Source: Vogesella indigofera
GTDB lineage: Bacteria; Pseudomonadota; Gammaproteobacteria; Burkholderiales; Chromobacteriaceae
DNA: 45,591 nt
Reading direction: 5' to 3'
Assembly (NCBI RefSeq): GCF_003633895.1
Contig: NZ_RBID01000005.1
Coordinates: forward strand, 1 to 45,591
The position numbers and the translations under genes are program-made. Under the pieces are notes generated by a model. That model did no database searches. It was not told the origin of the DNA and was given only the letters and a program-made list of their open reading frames with translations. This document shows positions 17,269-25,212 of the stretch, one piece after another (position 1 is the first letter of the stretch; each line of letters begins with the position of its first letter).

Positions 17269-18564
17269 ATGAGCAACTGGGATCTGGGCAGCTGGCTGTC
17301 ACTGGCCGATTCGCCGTATGCCGCGCTGCCAGCCATCGTCACCAGCCTCGGCATCGGCCTGCTGATGGGGGTGGAGCGCGAACGCAAGAAGCGCACGCTG
17401 GCCGGCATCCGCACCTTCCCGATGACCGCGGTGTTCGGCTGCCTGCTAGCGGTGCTGTCACAGCACGGCAGCCCGAACTGGCTGCTGCCGGCGCTGGGCC
17501 TGCTGGTGATCGCCAGCCTCGGCTTCCTGCCGCTGGGCCGCGAGGCGGAGGAAAACGAGCCGCGCACCACCACCGTGGTGGCGCTGGTCGTGGCCTACGG
17601 CTTGGGCCTGCTCTCCGCCAACGGGCTGGAAGAACTCGCCGTCGCCGTCGCCATCATCGTCACCGCCCTGATGTACCTGAAACCGGAGCTGAGCGGCATC
17701 AGCCAGCGGCTGGATCGCCGCGACCTGCTGGCGCTGCTGCAGTTCGCCGCCCTCACCTTCATCGTGCTGCCGGTGCTGCCGAATCAGGGTTTCGGCCCCT
17801 ACGCCGCCTTCAACCCGTACCGGGTCTGGCTGATGGTGGTGCTGATCGTCGGCGTCGGCCTCGCCGGCTACTTCGCGGTGCGCATGCTCGGTGAGCGCGT
17901 CGGCACCCCGGTGCTGGGCATCCTCGGCGGCCTGGTCTCCACCACCGCCACCAGCTTGGTCTATGCCCGCGCCGCGCGCGACAATCCGGCCTCGGTGGCG
18001 CTGTCGGCACGGGTGATCCTGCTCGCCAACCTGGTGCTGTTCGTGCGGCTGGCGCTGATCACCATGGCGGTGGCGCCGGCGGCGCTGGAAGGCGCCGTAC
18101 TGCTGATGGCCCCGCCGCTGCTGCTCGGCCTGTTGACGGTGATGCTGCGCCCGCGCCATGCCGCCAATGGCCAGCGCGAGACGCCGGCGCTGCAGCTGAG
18201 CAACCCGGCGGAGCTGAAACTGGCGCTCAGCTTCGCGCTGGTGTTCGCCATCGTACTGGTATGCAGCGCATGGCTGAACGACCTGTTCGGCCAGCGCGGC
18301 GTGTACGTGATCGCGCTGATCTCCGGCCTCAACGACGTCGACGCCATCACCCTGACCGCGCTGGAAATGCTGGGCAAGCAGCAGCTGGCGCTGATGCCGA
18401 CGCTGCTGGCGATCAGCATCGCCATCACCAGCAACACCCTGTTCAAGTTCGGGCTGATCTCCAGCCTCGGCGGCCGCCTGCTGGCGCTGCGCTGCCTGCC
18501 GACCTTCGTGGTGATGCTGCTGGGGCTGGCCATCGGGCTGTGGCTCAACCTGATTGCCGGCTGA
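17269..18564 (+). CDS. MgtC/SapB plus DUF4010 membrane protein
   Basis: 431 residues, strongly hydrophobic with about a dozen predicted membrane helices. The N-terminal part is MgtC/SapB-like: IGLLMGVERERKKRTLAGIRTF has the conserved Gly-x-x-Arg-Glu-Arg-like loop. The C-terminal part fits DUF4010 (GGLVSTTATSLVYARAAR and ISGLNDVDAITLTALEM). The role is unclear; MgtC relatives are tied to Mg stress and virulence, but this two-domain family is not characterised. AGGAGG lies ahead of the ATG. The gene starts 24 bases after dxs and may be cotranscribed with it. Confidence 0.85.
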   Translation: MSNWDLGSWLSLADSPYAALPAIVTSLGIGLLMGVERERKKRTLAGIRTFPMTAVFGCLLAVLSQHGSPNWLLPALGLLVIASLGFLPLGREAEENEPRTTTVVALVVAYGLGLLSANGLEELAVAVAIIVTALMYLKPELSGISQRLDRRDLLALLQFAALTFIVLPVLPNQGFGPYAAFNPYRVWLMVVLIVGVGLAGYFAVRMLGERVGTPVLGILGGLVSTTATSLVYARAARDNPASVALSARVILLANLVLFVRLALITMAVAPAALEGAVLLMAPPLLLGLLTVMLRPRHAANGQRETPALQLSNPAELKLALSFALVFAIVLVCSAWLNDLFGQRGVYVIALISGLNDVDAITLTALEMLGKQQLALMPTLLAISIAITSNTLFKFGLISSLGGRLLALRCLPTFVVMLLGLAIGLWLNLIAG

Positions 18565-18579
18565 GCCGCCCCGCCGCTC

Positions 18580-18731
18580 AGAACCTGTTCAAAGTCTCGC
18601 GAGCTAGAGCGAGACAAGGCGAAAACGGCTGAGGAAGCGGCGTTGACATGGGGTCAATGAGCATTACGAAGCCGTTTTCAACGCGGTACGCCCCAATTGA
18701 GAACAGCCGCAGCAGACATTGAACAGGTTCT
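18580..18731. repeat. 152-bp inverted-repeat element (MITE-like)
   Basis: Ends are the perfect 13-base inverted repeat AGAACCTGTTCAA / TTGAACAGGTTCT. A second inverted pair, GAAAACGGCT and AGCCGTTTTC, is nested inside, and a third, TTGAC...GTCAA, at the core. TCA lies on both sides if the ends are taken as GAACCTG and CAGGTTC; the right-hand TCA is the thioesterase stop codon. No ORF. The sequence resembles short palindromic repeats I recall from betaproteobacterial genomes, but copy number cannot be tested here. Confidence 0.7.
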
Positions 18732-19156
18732 CAGGCGTCGGCGCCGACGGCCCGCAGCCGCTCGCGGATCGGCTCCGGAATCGATACCGTCTTGCCGGCC
18801 TGGTAATCGACCCACACCAGCGTCGCCTCGCCCACCGCGTACACGGTCTCGGGGTCGCCCTCGACCCTGAAATGGTGGCGCAGCTTCAGGCTGCTGCGGC
18901 CAACCTTTTCCACCTCGATGCTGATCAGCACCGTCGCCGGATAGGTCATCTCGCGCTTGTAGACACAACTGGTGCTGCCCAACACCGGGCCGATGCCCTG
19001 CGGGTCGATCGGGTAGCCGATGTCGTCCAGCCACTCGACGCGGATCTGCTCCATGTAGCGGAAGTAGCAGGTGTTATTGAGGTGACCGACCGCGTCCATA
19101 TCGCCCCAGCGCATGCTGATGCGGCGGGTGTCGAGCAGTGGCAGGATTTTTTCCAT
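18731..19156 (-). CDS. Acyl-CoA thioester hydrolase (YbgC/4HBT-like)
   Basis: 141 residues from the ATG at 19156, with GGAGCC upstream; a longer frame to 19252 has an atypical N terminus. The 4HBT signature is clear: RRISMRWGDMDAVGHLNNTCYFRYMEQIRVEWL, with the catalytic Asp and the His-x-Asn-Asn motif. Hotdog strands follow (LRHHFRVEGDPETVYAVGEATLVWVD). Likely hydrolyses acyl-CoA thioesters; substrate unknown. The stop codon is at the edge of the inverted-repeat element, so its 3' end may have been reshaped by that insertion. One repeat-motif copy lies inside at 18895. Confidence 0.9.
   Translation of the reverse strand: MEKILPLLDTRRISMRWGDMDAVGHLNNTCYFRYMEQIRVEWLDDIGYPIDPQGIGPVLGSTSCVYKREMTYPATVLISIEVEKVGRSSLKLRHHFRVEGDPETVYAVGEATLVWVDYQAGKTVSIPEPIRERLRAVGADA
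18895..18908 (+). repeat. GCGGCCAACCTT-family repeat, TGCGGCCAACCTTT
   Basis: Inside the thioesterase gene, antisense to it; the coding strand reads Lys-Val-Gly-Arg. Confidence 0.8.
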
Positions 19157-19289
19157 CGTGGGCTCCGGTGTCTGGTTGCATTGCAGCATGCAATCATAAC
19201 GCGCCACTGACGTTAACGTCAGTACGCTGCCGTGTAACACAGTGTTCCGCATGCGCTAGAATGGCCGGCTTACCCGCCTCCCGCTCATC

Positions 19290-19841
19290 ATGGCCAAACT
19301 CTTCTTCCGCTACGCCGCAATGAACAGCGGCAAAAGCACGCAACTGCTGCAGATCGCCAACAACTACGAATCGATGGCCAAGACGGTGCGGCTGTACACC
19401 GCCGCCATCGACGACCGCTTCGGTGTCGGCAAGATCACTTCACGCCTCAACATCCAGCGCGACGCGCTGACCTACGACGACCATTTCGATTTTCTGCCCG
19501 CGGACTACGCCGGCATCGCCTGCGTGCTGATCGACGAGGCGCAGTTCCTGACGCCACAGCAGGTACAACAGCTGCACCGGCTGGCGCATACCCGCCACGT
19601 GCCGGTGATCTGCTTCGGCCTGCGCAGCGATTTTCGCGGCGAGCCCTTTCCCGGCGCCGCCTGGCTGCTGGCGCTGGCGGAAGACATCGAGGAGATCAAG
19701 ACCATCTGCCACTGCGGCCGCAAGGCCACCATGCACATCCGCCGCGACGGCAACGGCCAGCGCATCAAGGAAGGGCCGCAGGTGGAGATCGGCGACGAGG
19801 CCCGCTACCACGCGGTGTGCGCCAGGTGCTTCTACGCCTGA
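19290..19841 (+). CDS. tdk: Thymidine kinase
   Basis: 183 residues. Salvage enzyme that phosphorylates thymidine with ATP. Type II (TK1-like): P-loop AAMNSGKSTQLL (about 10-21), then CVLIDEAQFLTPQQV with the Asp-Glu-Ala-Gln motif and the catalytic Glu. A zinc site is formed by CHCGRKA and CARC. The lasso region GPQVEIGDEARYHAVC is intact. The ATG at 19290 gives the usual MAKLFFRYAAMNSGKS start. Confidence 0.96.
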   Translation: MAKLFFRYAAMNSGKSTQLLQIANNYESMAKTVRLYTAAIDDRFGVGKITSRLNIQRDALTYDDHFDFLPADYAGIACVLIDEAQFLTPQQVQQLHRLAHTRHVPVICFGLRSDFRGEPFPGAAWLLALAEDIEEIKTICHCGRKATMHIRRDGNGQRIKEGPQVEIGDEARYHAVCARCFYA

Positions 19842-20158
19842 GCGCCTGCCCTATCACCCCGCCACGCCCGCCAGCGCACAGCGCTGACGTTTTTATTGAC
19901 CGAGACCGGTCCGCGGCCACACGGGTGGCCGGCCGGCACTGGCACTGATCGCGGGGCGCACCGCCTCGCTTGCGGCCAACCTTGTCCGGCCCCGCAAGCC
20001 CGGCCCCGCAAGCCCGGCCTCCCACCCGAACCATCACCGCGCGCCGATGCCGTCGCCATCCGGCTTTTCCTGCCGGCGCCGCAGTCTCGCCTTTCTGTGA
20101 CACCGGCCTTGGCACTATAAAGAACTGCCAACCCGTTCCCCGTCACAAGGAGCGCCTC
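19842..20158. other. Gap between tdk and the formate operon
   Basis: 317 bases without a credible gene. It holds one exact repeat-motif copy (19971-19984). Just after it, about 19987-20016, a 14-base unit like CCCCGCAAGCCCGG is present twice in tandem. AAGGAG lies ten bases before the fdsB-like ATG. I see no clear terminator after tdk and no convincing promoter. Confidence 0.5.
19971..19984 (+). repeat. GCGGCCAACCTT-family repeat, exact TGCGGCCAACCTTG
   Basis: Exact intergenic copy. The flanks (GCT before, TC after) are the same as at 25199. Confidence 0.85.
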
Positions 20159-21592
20159 ATGTTGCCAGCCGGTAGTCAGGATGCGGTCGACAGTTTCTAT
20201 CACCTGCACGGCGAGGACCCGGCCGCGCTGCCGTGTCAGGGGCTGGCCTGTTTTGCCGCGCGCGCGCAGGCACCGGCGGCGTGGCGCGCGGCGCAGCGAC
20301 TGGACCGCGGGCTGTACTGCCACGGCCAGTGCCACCAGCCACCGGGGGCGCCACCCGTGCGCCCGCACATCGCCAGCCTGCTGCCGCACAGCGTGTTGCT
20401 GGACAACGTGCAGGCCGGTGGCATCCACGACTTCGGCGCCTATCTGGCACGCGGTGGCGGCGTGGCGCTGCAGCAGGCGCGCCGCATGAGCCCACCAGCG
20501 CTGCTGCAGACACTGGACGACAGCGGCCTGCGTGGTCGCGGCGGTGCGGGCTTTCCGGCCGGTCGCAAATGGCGCGCCGCGGCGGCGGCCAGCGGCAGCC
20601 GCAAATACCTGGTGGTGAACGCCGACGAGGGCGACCCCGGCAGCTTTTCCGACCGTTACCTGCTAGAAGATGACCCGTACTGCCTGATCGAGGCTTGCCT
20701 GATCGCGGCACAGGCGATTGGCGCCCGCCATGGCGTCATCTACCTGCGCAAGGAATACCCGCATGCCGCCCGCGTGCTGCAGGTCGCGCTGCAACAGGCA
20801 CGCGACGCCGACTGGCTGGGGACGGATTTCGAGCTGACGCTGCACATCGGCGACGGCAGCTACCTGTGCGGCGAGGAAACCGCGCTGCTCAATGCGCTGG
20901 AAGGCAAACGCCCGGAGGTGCGGCTGCGCCCGCCACAAATCACCGCGCACGGGCTGCACGGCCAGCCCACGCTGCTGCACAACGTGGAAACCCTGTGCGC
21001 GGTACCGTGGATCATCCGCCACGGCGCGGCGGCCTACGCCACACTGGGGGTTGGCCGCAGCCGTGGCAGCAAGCTGCTGTCGTTGAACGCCAGCTTCAAC
21101 CGCCCCGGCCTGTACGAAGTGCCATTCGGCCTGCCGCTGACGGCCATCGTGCACGAGCTGGGACAGGGGCTGCGTCACGGCCAACTGCGCGGGCTGATGA
21201 TAGGCGGCCCGCTGGCTGGCCTGGTGCCACCGGCGCTGCTGGACACGCCGCTGGATTACGAGGCGCTGCGCGCCATCGGCTGTGCCGTGGGCCACGGCGG
21301 GGTGATCGCCTTTGCCGACGACACTCCGCTGCTGGCGATCATGGCCGAGGTGTTCCGCTTTGGCGCGCGCGAGTCCTGCGGCAAGTGCACGCCCTGCCAC
21401 TACGGCGCCGCCGAGCTGGCGCGGCAGTTTGCCGCCGCGGCCGGCGGCCAGGCCATCGACGGCGCCCGCTGCCAGGCGCTGCTGGACAATCTGGCACAGG
21501 CCAGCCTGTGCGGCCACGGCCGCGGCCTGGCCGAGTTCGCCCAAGCCCTGCAACGCCACTATCCGGAGGAGCTGCGCGCATGCCTCGCCTGA
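20159..21592 (+). CDS. Formate dehydrogenase beta subunit, NuoF-type with fused NuoE-like domain
   Basis: 477 residues from the ATG at 20159, which has AAGGAG upstream; the longer open frame is a GC artefact. Residues 20-65 hold Cys26-x4-Cys31 and Cys54-x3-Cys58, the ligand pattern of the thioredoxin-like [2Fe-2S] domain of NuoE/FdsG, but with a shorter gap between pairs. Next comes a NuoF module: FMN/NAD site GLRGRGGAGFPAGRKW, VVNADEGDPGSFSDR, and GSYLCGEETALLNALEG. The C-terminal [4Fe-4S] site is ESCGKCTPCHYG plus SLCGHG. It should take electrons from the alpha subunit to NAD+. Overlaps the next gene by 13 bases. Confidence 0.9.
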   Translation: MLPAGSQDAVDSFYHLHGEDPAALPCQGLACFAARAQAPAAWRAAQRLDRGLYCHGQCHQPPGAPPVRPHIASLLPHSVLLDNVQAGGIHDFGAYLARGGGVALQQARRMSPPALLQTLDDSGLRGRGGAGFPAGRKWRAAAAASGSRKYLVVNADEGDPGSFSDRYLLEDDPYCLIEACLIAAQAIGARHGVIYLRKEYPHAARVLQVALQQARDADWLGTDFELTLHIGDGSYLCGEETALLNALEGKRPEVRLRPPQITAHGLHGQPTLLHNVETLCAVPWIIRHGAAAYATLGVGRSRGSKLLSLNASFNRPGLYEVPFGLPLTAIVHELGQGLRHGQLRGLMIGGPLAGLVPPALLDTPLDYEALRAIGCAVGHGGVIAFADDTPLLAIMAEVFRFGARESCGKCTPCHYGAAELARQFAAAAGGQAIDGARCQALLDNLAQASLCGHGRGLAEFAQALQRHYPEELRACLA

Positions 21593-24237
21593 TACTCAAT
21601 GGCTTATCCTGCGACGTGCCGGCCGGCACGCTGCTGCTGGACGCGCTGGCCGCCGCCGGTAGCCCGGTGCCGCAGCTGTGTCACGACGCGCGGCTGGCAC
21701 CCAGCGGCGGCTGCCGCCTGTGCCTGGTTTCCATCGACGGCCAGCCGCTGCCACAGCCCGCCTGCGCCACCCGTGCCGAGGACGGCATGGTGGTGCGCAG
21801 CCATACCCCGGCACTGGAAGCGCTGCGCCGCAGCAACCTGCAACTGCTGGCCGAGCGCTACCCGGCCGGCGCGATGGCAGCGCAGCCGGAGCTGCCCTTT
21901 CACGCGCTGCTGCGCCAGTACCACATTCAGCCCGGCGGCAACGTGGCCGGCAACGGCTTTCACGACGACAGCCATCCCTACATCGGCGTCGACATGGATC
22001 GCTGCATCCACTGCCAGCGCTGCGTGCGCATCTGCGACGAGGTACAGGGCCAGTTCGTGTGGGCGGAATGGGGGCGCGGCGAGCACACCCGCATCGCCAC
22101 CGCGCACGGCAACAGCATGCTGGCCGATGGCTGCGTCAGCTGCGGCGCCTGTGTCGACAGCTGCCCCAGCGGCGCGCTGTTCGACAAGCCGGCAACGGCC
22201 GTGCAGCAATGGACGCGCACCACCTGCGGCTACTGCGGTGTAGGCTGCCAGATGGACGCCGGCAGCGCCGATGGCCGCGTGGTGGCGGTGCGCCCGGCGC
22301 AACATCCGGTGAACCGTGGCCACCTGTGCCTGAAGGGCCGCTACGGCTTCGAGTTCAACCACGCCGCCGACCGCGTCACGCAGCCGATGATCAAGCAGCA
22401 CGGCGAGTGGCAGCCGGTGAGCTGGGACGAGGCGCTGGGCTTTGTCGCCAACCGCCTGCTGGCCATCCGCGGCCAACATGGGCCGGACGCCATCGGCGTG
22501 CTGGGCTCGGCGCGCGCCAGCAACGAGGAGAACTACCTGGCGCAGAAATTTGCCCGCGTGGTCATCGGCAGCAACAACGTCGACTGCTGCGCCCGCGTCT
22601 GCCACACGCCCAGCGCCAAGGCGCTGAAAACCATGCTCGGCACCGGCGCGGCCACCAACCACTTCGACGACATCGAGCAGGCGCGCACCCTGCTGCTGTG
22701 CGGCTGCAACCCCACCGAGAACCACCCGGTGATCGGCGCCCGCATCAAGCAGGCGGTGCGCCGCGGCGCCCGGCTGGTGGTGATCGACCCCCGCCGCACC
22801 GAGCTAGCCGCGATGGCCGACCTCCACCTGGCGGTGCGCCCCGGCCATAACGTGCCGTTGCTCAACGCGATGGCCGCCACGCTGATCGAGGAAGAGCTGC
22901 TGGACCGCGACTTCATCGCCGCGCGGGTGAGCGGCTACGCCGAACTGGCCGATTTTTTGCGCGACTACCGCCCGGAATGGGTCGCCGCCGGCTGCGGTGT
23001 GGCCGCCGCCGACATCCGCGCAGCGGCACGGCTATATGCCACGCAAGGTCCGGCGATGTGCCTGCACGGCCTGGGCGTCACCGAGCACCTGCAGGGCACC
23101 GAAGGCGTGATGTGCCTGATCAACCTGACCCTGCTCAGCGGTAATCTGGGCAAACCCGGCAGCGGCATCAACCCCTTGCGCGGACAGAACAACGTACAGG
23201 GCGCCGCGCACATGGGCTGCGACCCTGCCACCCTGACCGGCGCACAGTCGTTTGCCGACGCCGGCGAGCGCTTCGCCGCGCACTGGGGCACGCCGCTACC
23301 CCAAAGCCGCGGGCTGGACCTGCTGCAGATGATGGACGCGGCCCGCGACGGCCGGCTCAAGGCGCTGTGGGCGATGGGCTACGACATCTACCTGACGCTG
23401 GCCAACGAGGCCGCCACCGCCACCGCGCTGGCGCAGCTGGAGCTGGTCATCGTGCAGGACCTGTTCCTCAACGAGACCGCTCGCCGCTTCGGCCACGTGT
23501 TCCTGCCGGCGGCCTCCTTCCTGGAAAAGGACGGCACCTTCATGAATGCCGACCGCCGCGTGCAGCACATCCGCCAGGTGGTGCCGCCACCCGGCGACGC
23601 GCTGCCCGACTGGCAGATCATCTGCCGCCTGGCCGCCGCCATGGGCCAGCCGGACGGCTTCGACTTTGCCGGCCCGCAAGCCGTCTGGAACGAGATCCGC
23701 GCGCTGTGGCCGGCCGGGGCCGGCCTGAGCTACGCGCGGCTGGCGCAGGAAAGCCTGCACTGGCCCTGCCCGAACGAACAGCACCCCGGTACGCCGGTGC
23801 TGCACGGCGAGCGCTTTGCCACCAGCCAGACCGCCACGCTGGCGTGCATCCCGTTCCTGCCCAGCAGCGAGCAACCGGACGACGACTATCCGCTGCTGCT
23901 GGTCACCGGCCGGGTGCTGGCCCACTTCAACGCCGGCACCATGAGCTATCGCGGCCGCAATGCGCTGCTGCGGCCATCGGACACACTGGACATGGCGCCG
24001 GCGGACGCCACGAGGCTGGACCTACAGCAGGGCGAGCATGTACGCATCCACAGCCGCTACGGCAGCGCGGTGCTGCCGCTGAACATCAGCGACGCACAAC
24101 AGCCGGGACAGCTGTTTGCCAGCTTTCACCGCCCGGACCTGCTCGTAAACCGGCTGACCTCCGCCGTGCGCGACCGGCTGGTGCACTCCCCGGAATACAA
24201 GCTGACCGCGGTGCGGGTGGAAAAGCTGGCAGACTGA
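21580..24237 (+). CDS. Formate dehydrogenase alpha subunit (molybdo/tungsto-enzyme, FdsA-like)
   Basis: 885 residues from the ATG at 21580. Oxidises formate to CO2 at a bis-MGD cofactor. The N-terminal [2Fe-2S] domain has Cys34, Cys45, Cys48 and Cys62. Two ferredoxin-type [4Fe-4S] motifs follow, CIHCQRCVRIC and CVSCGACVDSC, then the MopB cluster motif CGYCGVGC. The active site is NNVDCCARVCHTPS: the metal ligand is Cys, not selenocysteine. The His/Cys-ligated cluster found in NuoG and FdsA (His-x3-Cys-x2-Cys...) is not visible: the matching stretch is RRSNLQLLAERYPAGAMAA. Cotranscribed with the beta subunit and the FNT channel. No fdsC/fdsD maturation genes are in this cluster. Confidence 0.92.
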   Translation: MPRLILNGLSCDVPAGTLLLDALAAAGSPVPQLCHDARLAPSGGCRLCLVSIDGQPLPQPACATRAEDGMVVRSHTPALEALRRSNLQLLAERYPAGAMAAQPELPFHALLRQYHIQPGGNVAGNGFHDDSHPYIGVDMDRCIHCQRCVRICDEVQGQFVWAEWGRGEHTRIATAHGNSMLADGCVSCGACVDSCPSGALFDKPATAVQQWTRTTCGYCGVGCQMDAGSADGRVVAVRPAQHPVNRGHLCLKGRYGFEFNHAADRVTQPMIKQHGEWQPVSWDEALGFVANRLLAIRGQHGPDAIGVLGSARASNEENYLAQKFARVVIGSNNVDCCARVCHTPSAKALKTMLGTGAATNHFDDIEQARTLLLCGCNPTENHPVIGARIKQAVRRGARLVVIDPRRTELAAMADLHLAVRPGHNVPLLNAMAATLIEEELLDRDFIAARVSGYAELADFLRDYRPEWVAAGCGVAAADIRAAARLYATQGPAMCLHGLGVTEHLQGTEGVMCLINLTLLSGNLGKPGSGINPLRGQNNVQGAAHMGCDPATLTGAQSFADAGERFAAHWGTPLPQSRGLDLLQMMDAARDGRLKALWAMGYDIYLTLANEAATATALAQLELVIVQDLFLNETARRFGHVFLPAASFLEKDGTFMNADRRVQHIRQVVPPPGDALPDWQIICRLAAAMGQPDGFDFAGPQAVWNEIRALWPAGAGLSYARLAQESLHWPCPNEQHPGTPVLHGERFATSQTATLACIPFLPSSEQPDDDYPLLLVTGRVLAHFNAGTMSYRGRNALLRPSDTLDMAPADATRLDLQQGEHVRIHSRYGSAVLPLNISDAQQPGQLFASFHRPDLLVNRLTSAVRDRLVHSPEYKLTAVRVEKLAD

Positions 24238-24252
24238 ATCAGAGGAACGGCC

Positions 24253-25080
24253 ATGGCGCTGTACGGTTTTGATGCCTTCTCGCCGGCGCAGATCGCCGAG
24301 AAGATCGAGCAGGTCGGCGTCAGCAAGGCGCAGCTGCCGTTGCTGCAGATGGTGCTGCTGGGCATGCTGGCCGGGGCCTTCATCTCGCTGGGCGCGCTGT
24401 ATTTCGTGCTGGTCGTGAGCGACAACACGCTGGGCTTTGCCGCCAGCCGCGTGCTGGGCGGCGTGGTGTTTTCCTTGGGGCTGTTGCTGGTGGTGGTGGC
24501 CGGGGCCGAGCTGTTTACCGGCAACAACCTGCTGATGATGGCCTGGGCCGACGGCCGCATCAGCAGCTACGCGCTGCTGCGCAACTGGCTGGTGGTGTGT
24601 ACGGCCAACTTTGCCGGCGCCGCTGGCATGGCGCTGCTGGTGTGGCTGTCCGGCCACCCGGCGATGAACGATGGCCGCGTGGCGGCGCTGGTGGTCACGC
24701 TGGCCGGCGCCAAGTGCGCGGCACCGTTGGCCGCACTGTTCTGGAAAGGGGTACTGTGCAATATCCTGGTGTGCCTGGCGGTGTGGATGGCGATGGCCGG
24801 GCGCAGCGTCACCGACAAGTTCGTTGCCGTCGTGTTCCCGATTTCGGCCTTTGTCGCCGCCGGCTTCGAGCACAGCATCGCCAATATGTATCTGATCCCG
24901 CTGGCGATGCTGCTGCAGGACAGCGTGCCGCCGGCGCTGGTATCGCCGGCGCTGGGCGTGACTGGCCTGCTGCGCAATCTGGCAGCGGTGATCGCCGGCA
25001 ACATCCTCGGCGGCAGCGTGCTGGTGGCGCTGGTCTACCACCTGATCTACCGCCGTGGCCTGCCGCCGCCAGCAGAATAG
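24253..25080 (+). CDS. Formate/nitrite transporter family channel (FocA-like)
   Basis: 275 residues, six membrane helices. FNT channels are pentamers that move formate, nitrite or related anions across the inner membrane. Family features: the first-helix segment LLGMLAGAFISLGALYF, the Omega-loop-like LAGAKCAAPLAALFWKGVLCNILVCLAVWMA with the Lys and Asn conserved in FNTs, and GFEHSIANMYLIPLAM containing the central pore His. It begins 15 bases after the formate dehydrogenase alpha gene, so formate uptake feeding the dehydrogenase is the likely role. Confidence 0.93.
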   Translation: MALYGFDAFSPAQIAEKIEQVGVSKAQLPLLQMVLLGMLAGAFISLGALYFVLVVSDNTLGFAASRVLGGVVFSLGLLLVVVAGAELFTGNNLLMMAWADGRISSYALLRNWLVVCTANFAGAAGMALLVWLSGHPAMNDGRVAALVVTLAGAKCAAPLAALFWKGVLCNILVCLAVWMAMAGRSVTDKFVAVVFPISAFVAAGFEHSIANMYLIPLAMLLQDSVPPALVSPALGVTGLLRNLAAVIAGNILGGSVLVALVYHLIYRRGLPPPAE

Positions 25081-25151
25081 CGCGCCGGCCGCACGCGATC
25101 CGCCGCCATGATCTGGCGCCAGCGTTACCCGGCAACACCCGCTACAAAAGC

Positions 25152-25180
25152 AAAATGCCATCGCAGTGCGATGGCATTTT
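25152..25180. terminator. Bidirectional terminator between the FNT gene and tldD
   Basis: AAAATGCCATCG pairs with CGATGGCATTTT around a five-base loop, with A- and T-tracts. It serves the formate operon and, in the other direction, tldD. Confidence 0.9.
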
Positions 25181-25198
25181 GACGACGTGCCGCACGCT

Positions 25199-25212
25199 TG
25201 CGGCCAACCTTG
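25199..25212 (+). repeat. GCGGCCAACCTT-family repeat, exact TGCGGCCAACCTTG
   Basis: Exact copy, ending one base before the tldD stop codon. Confidence 0.85.

Noticed and set aside
22560-22630. Selenocysteine in the formate dehydrogenase alpha subunit
   Set aside because: The active-site codon in ARVCHTPS is TGC (Cys), with no in-frame TGA, so no selenocysteine is needed.
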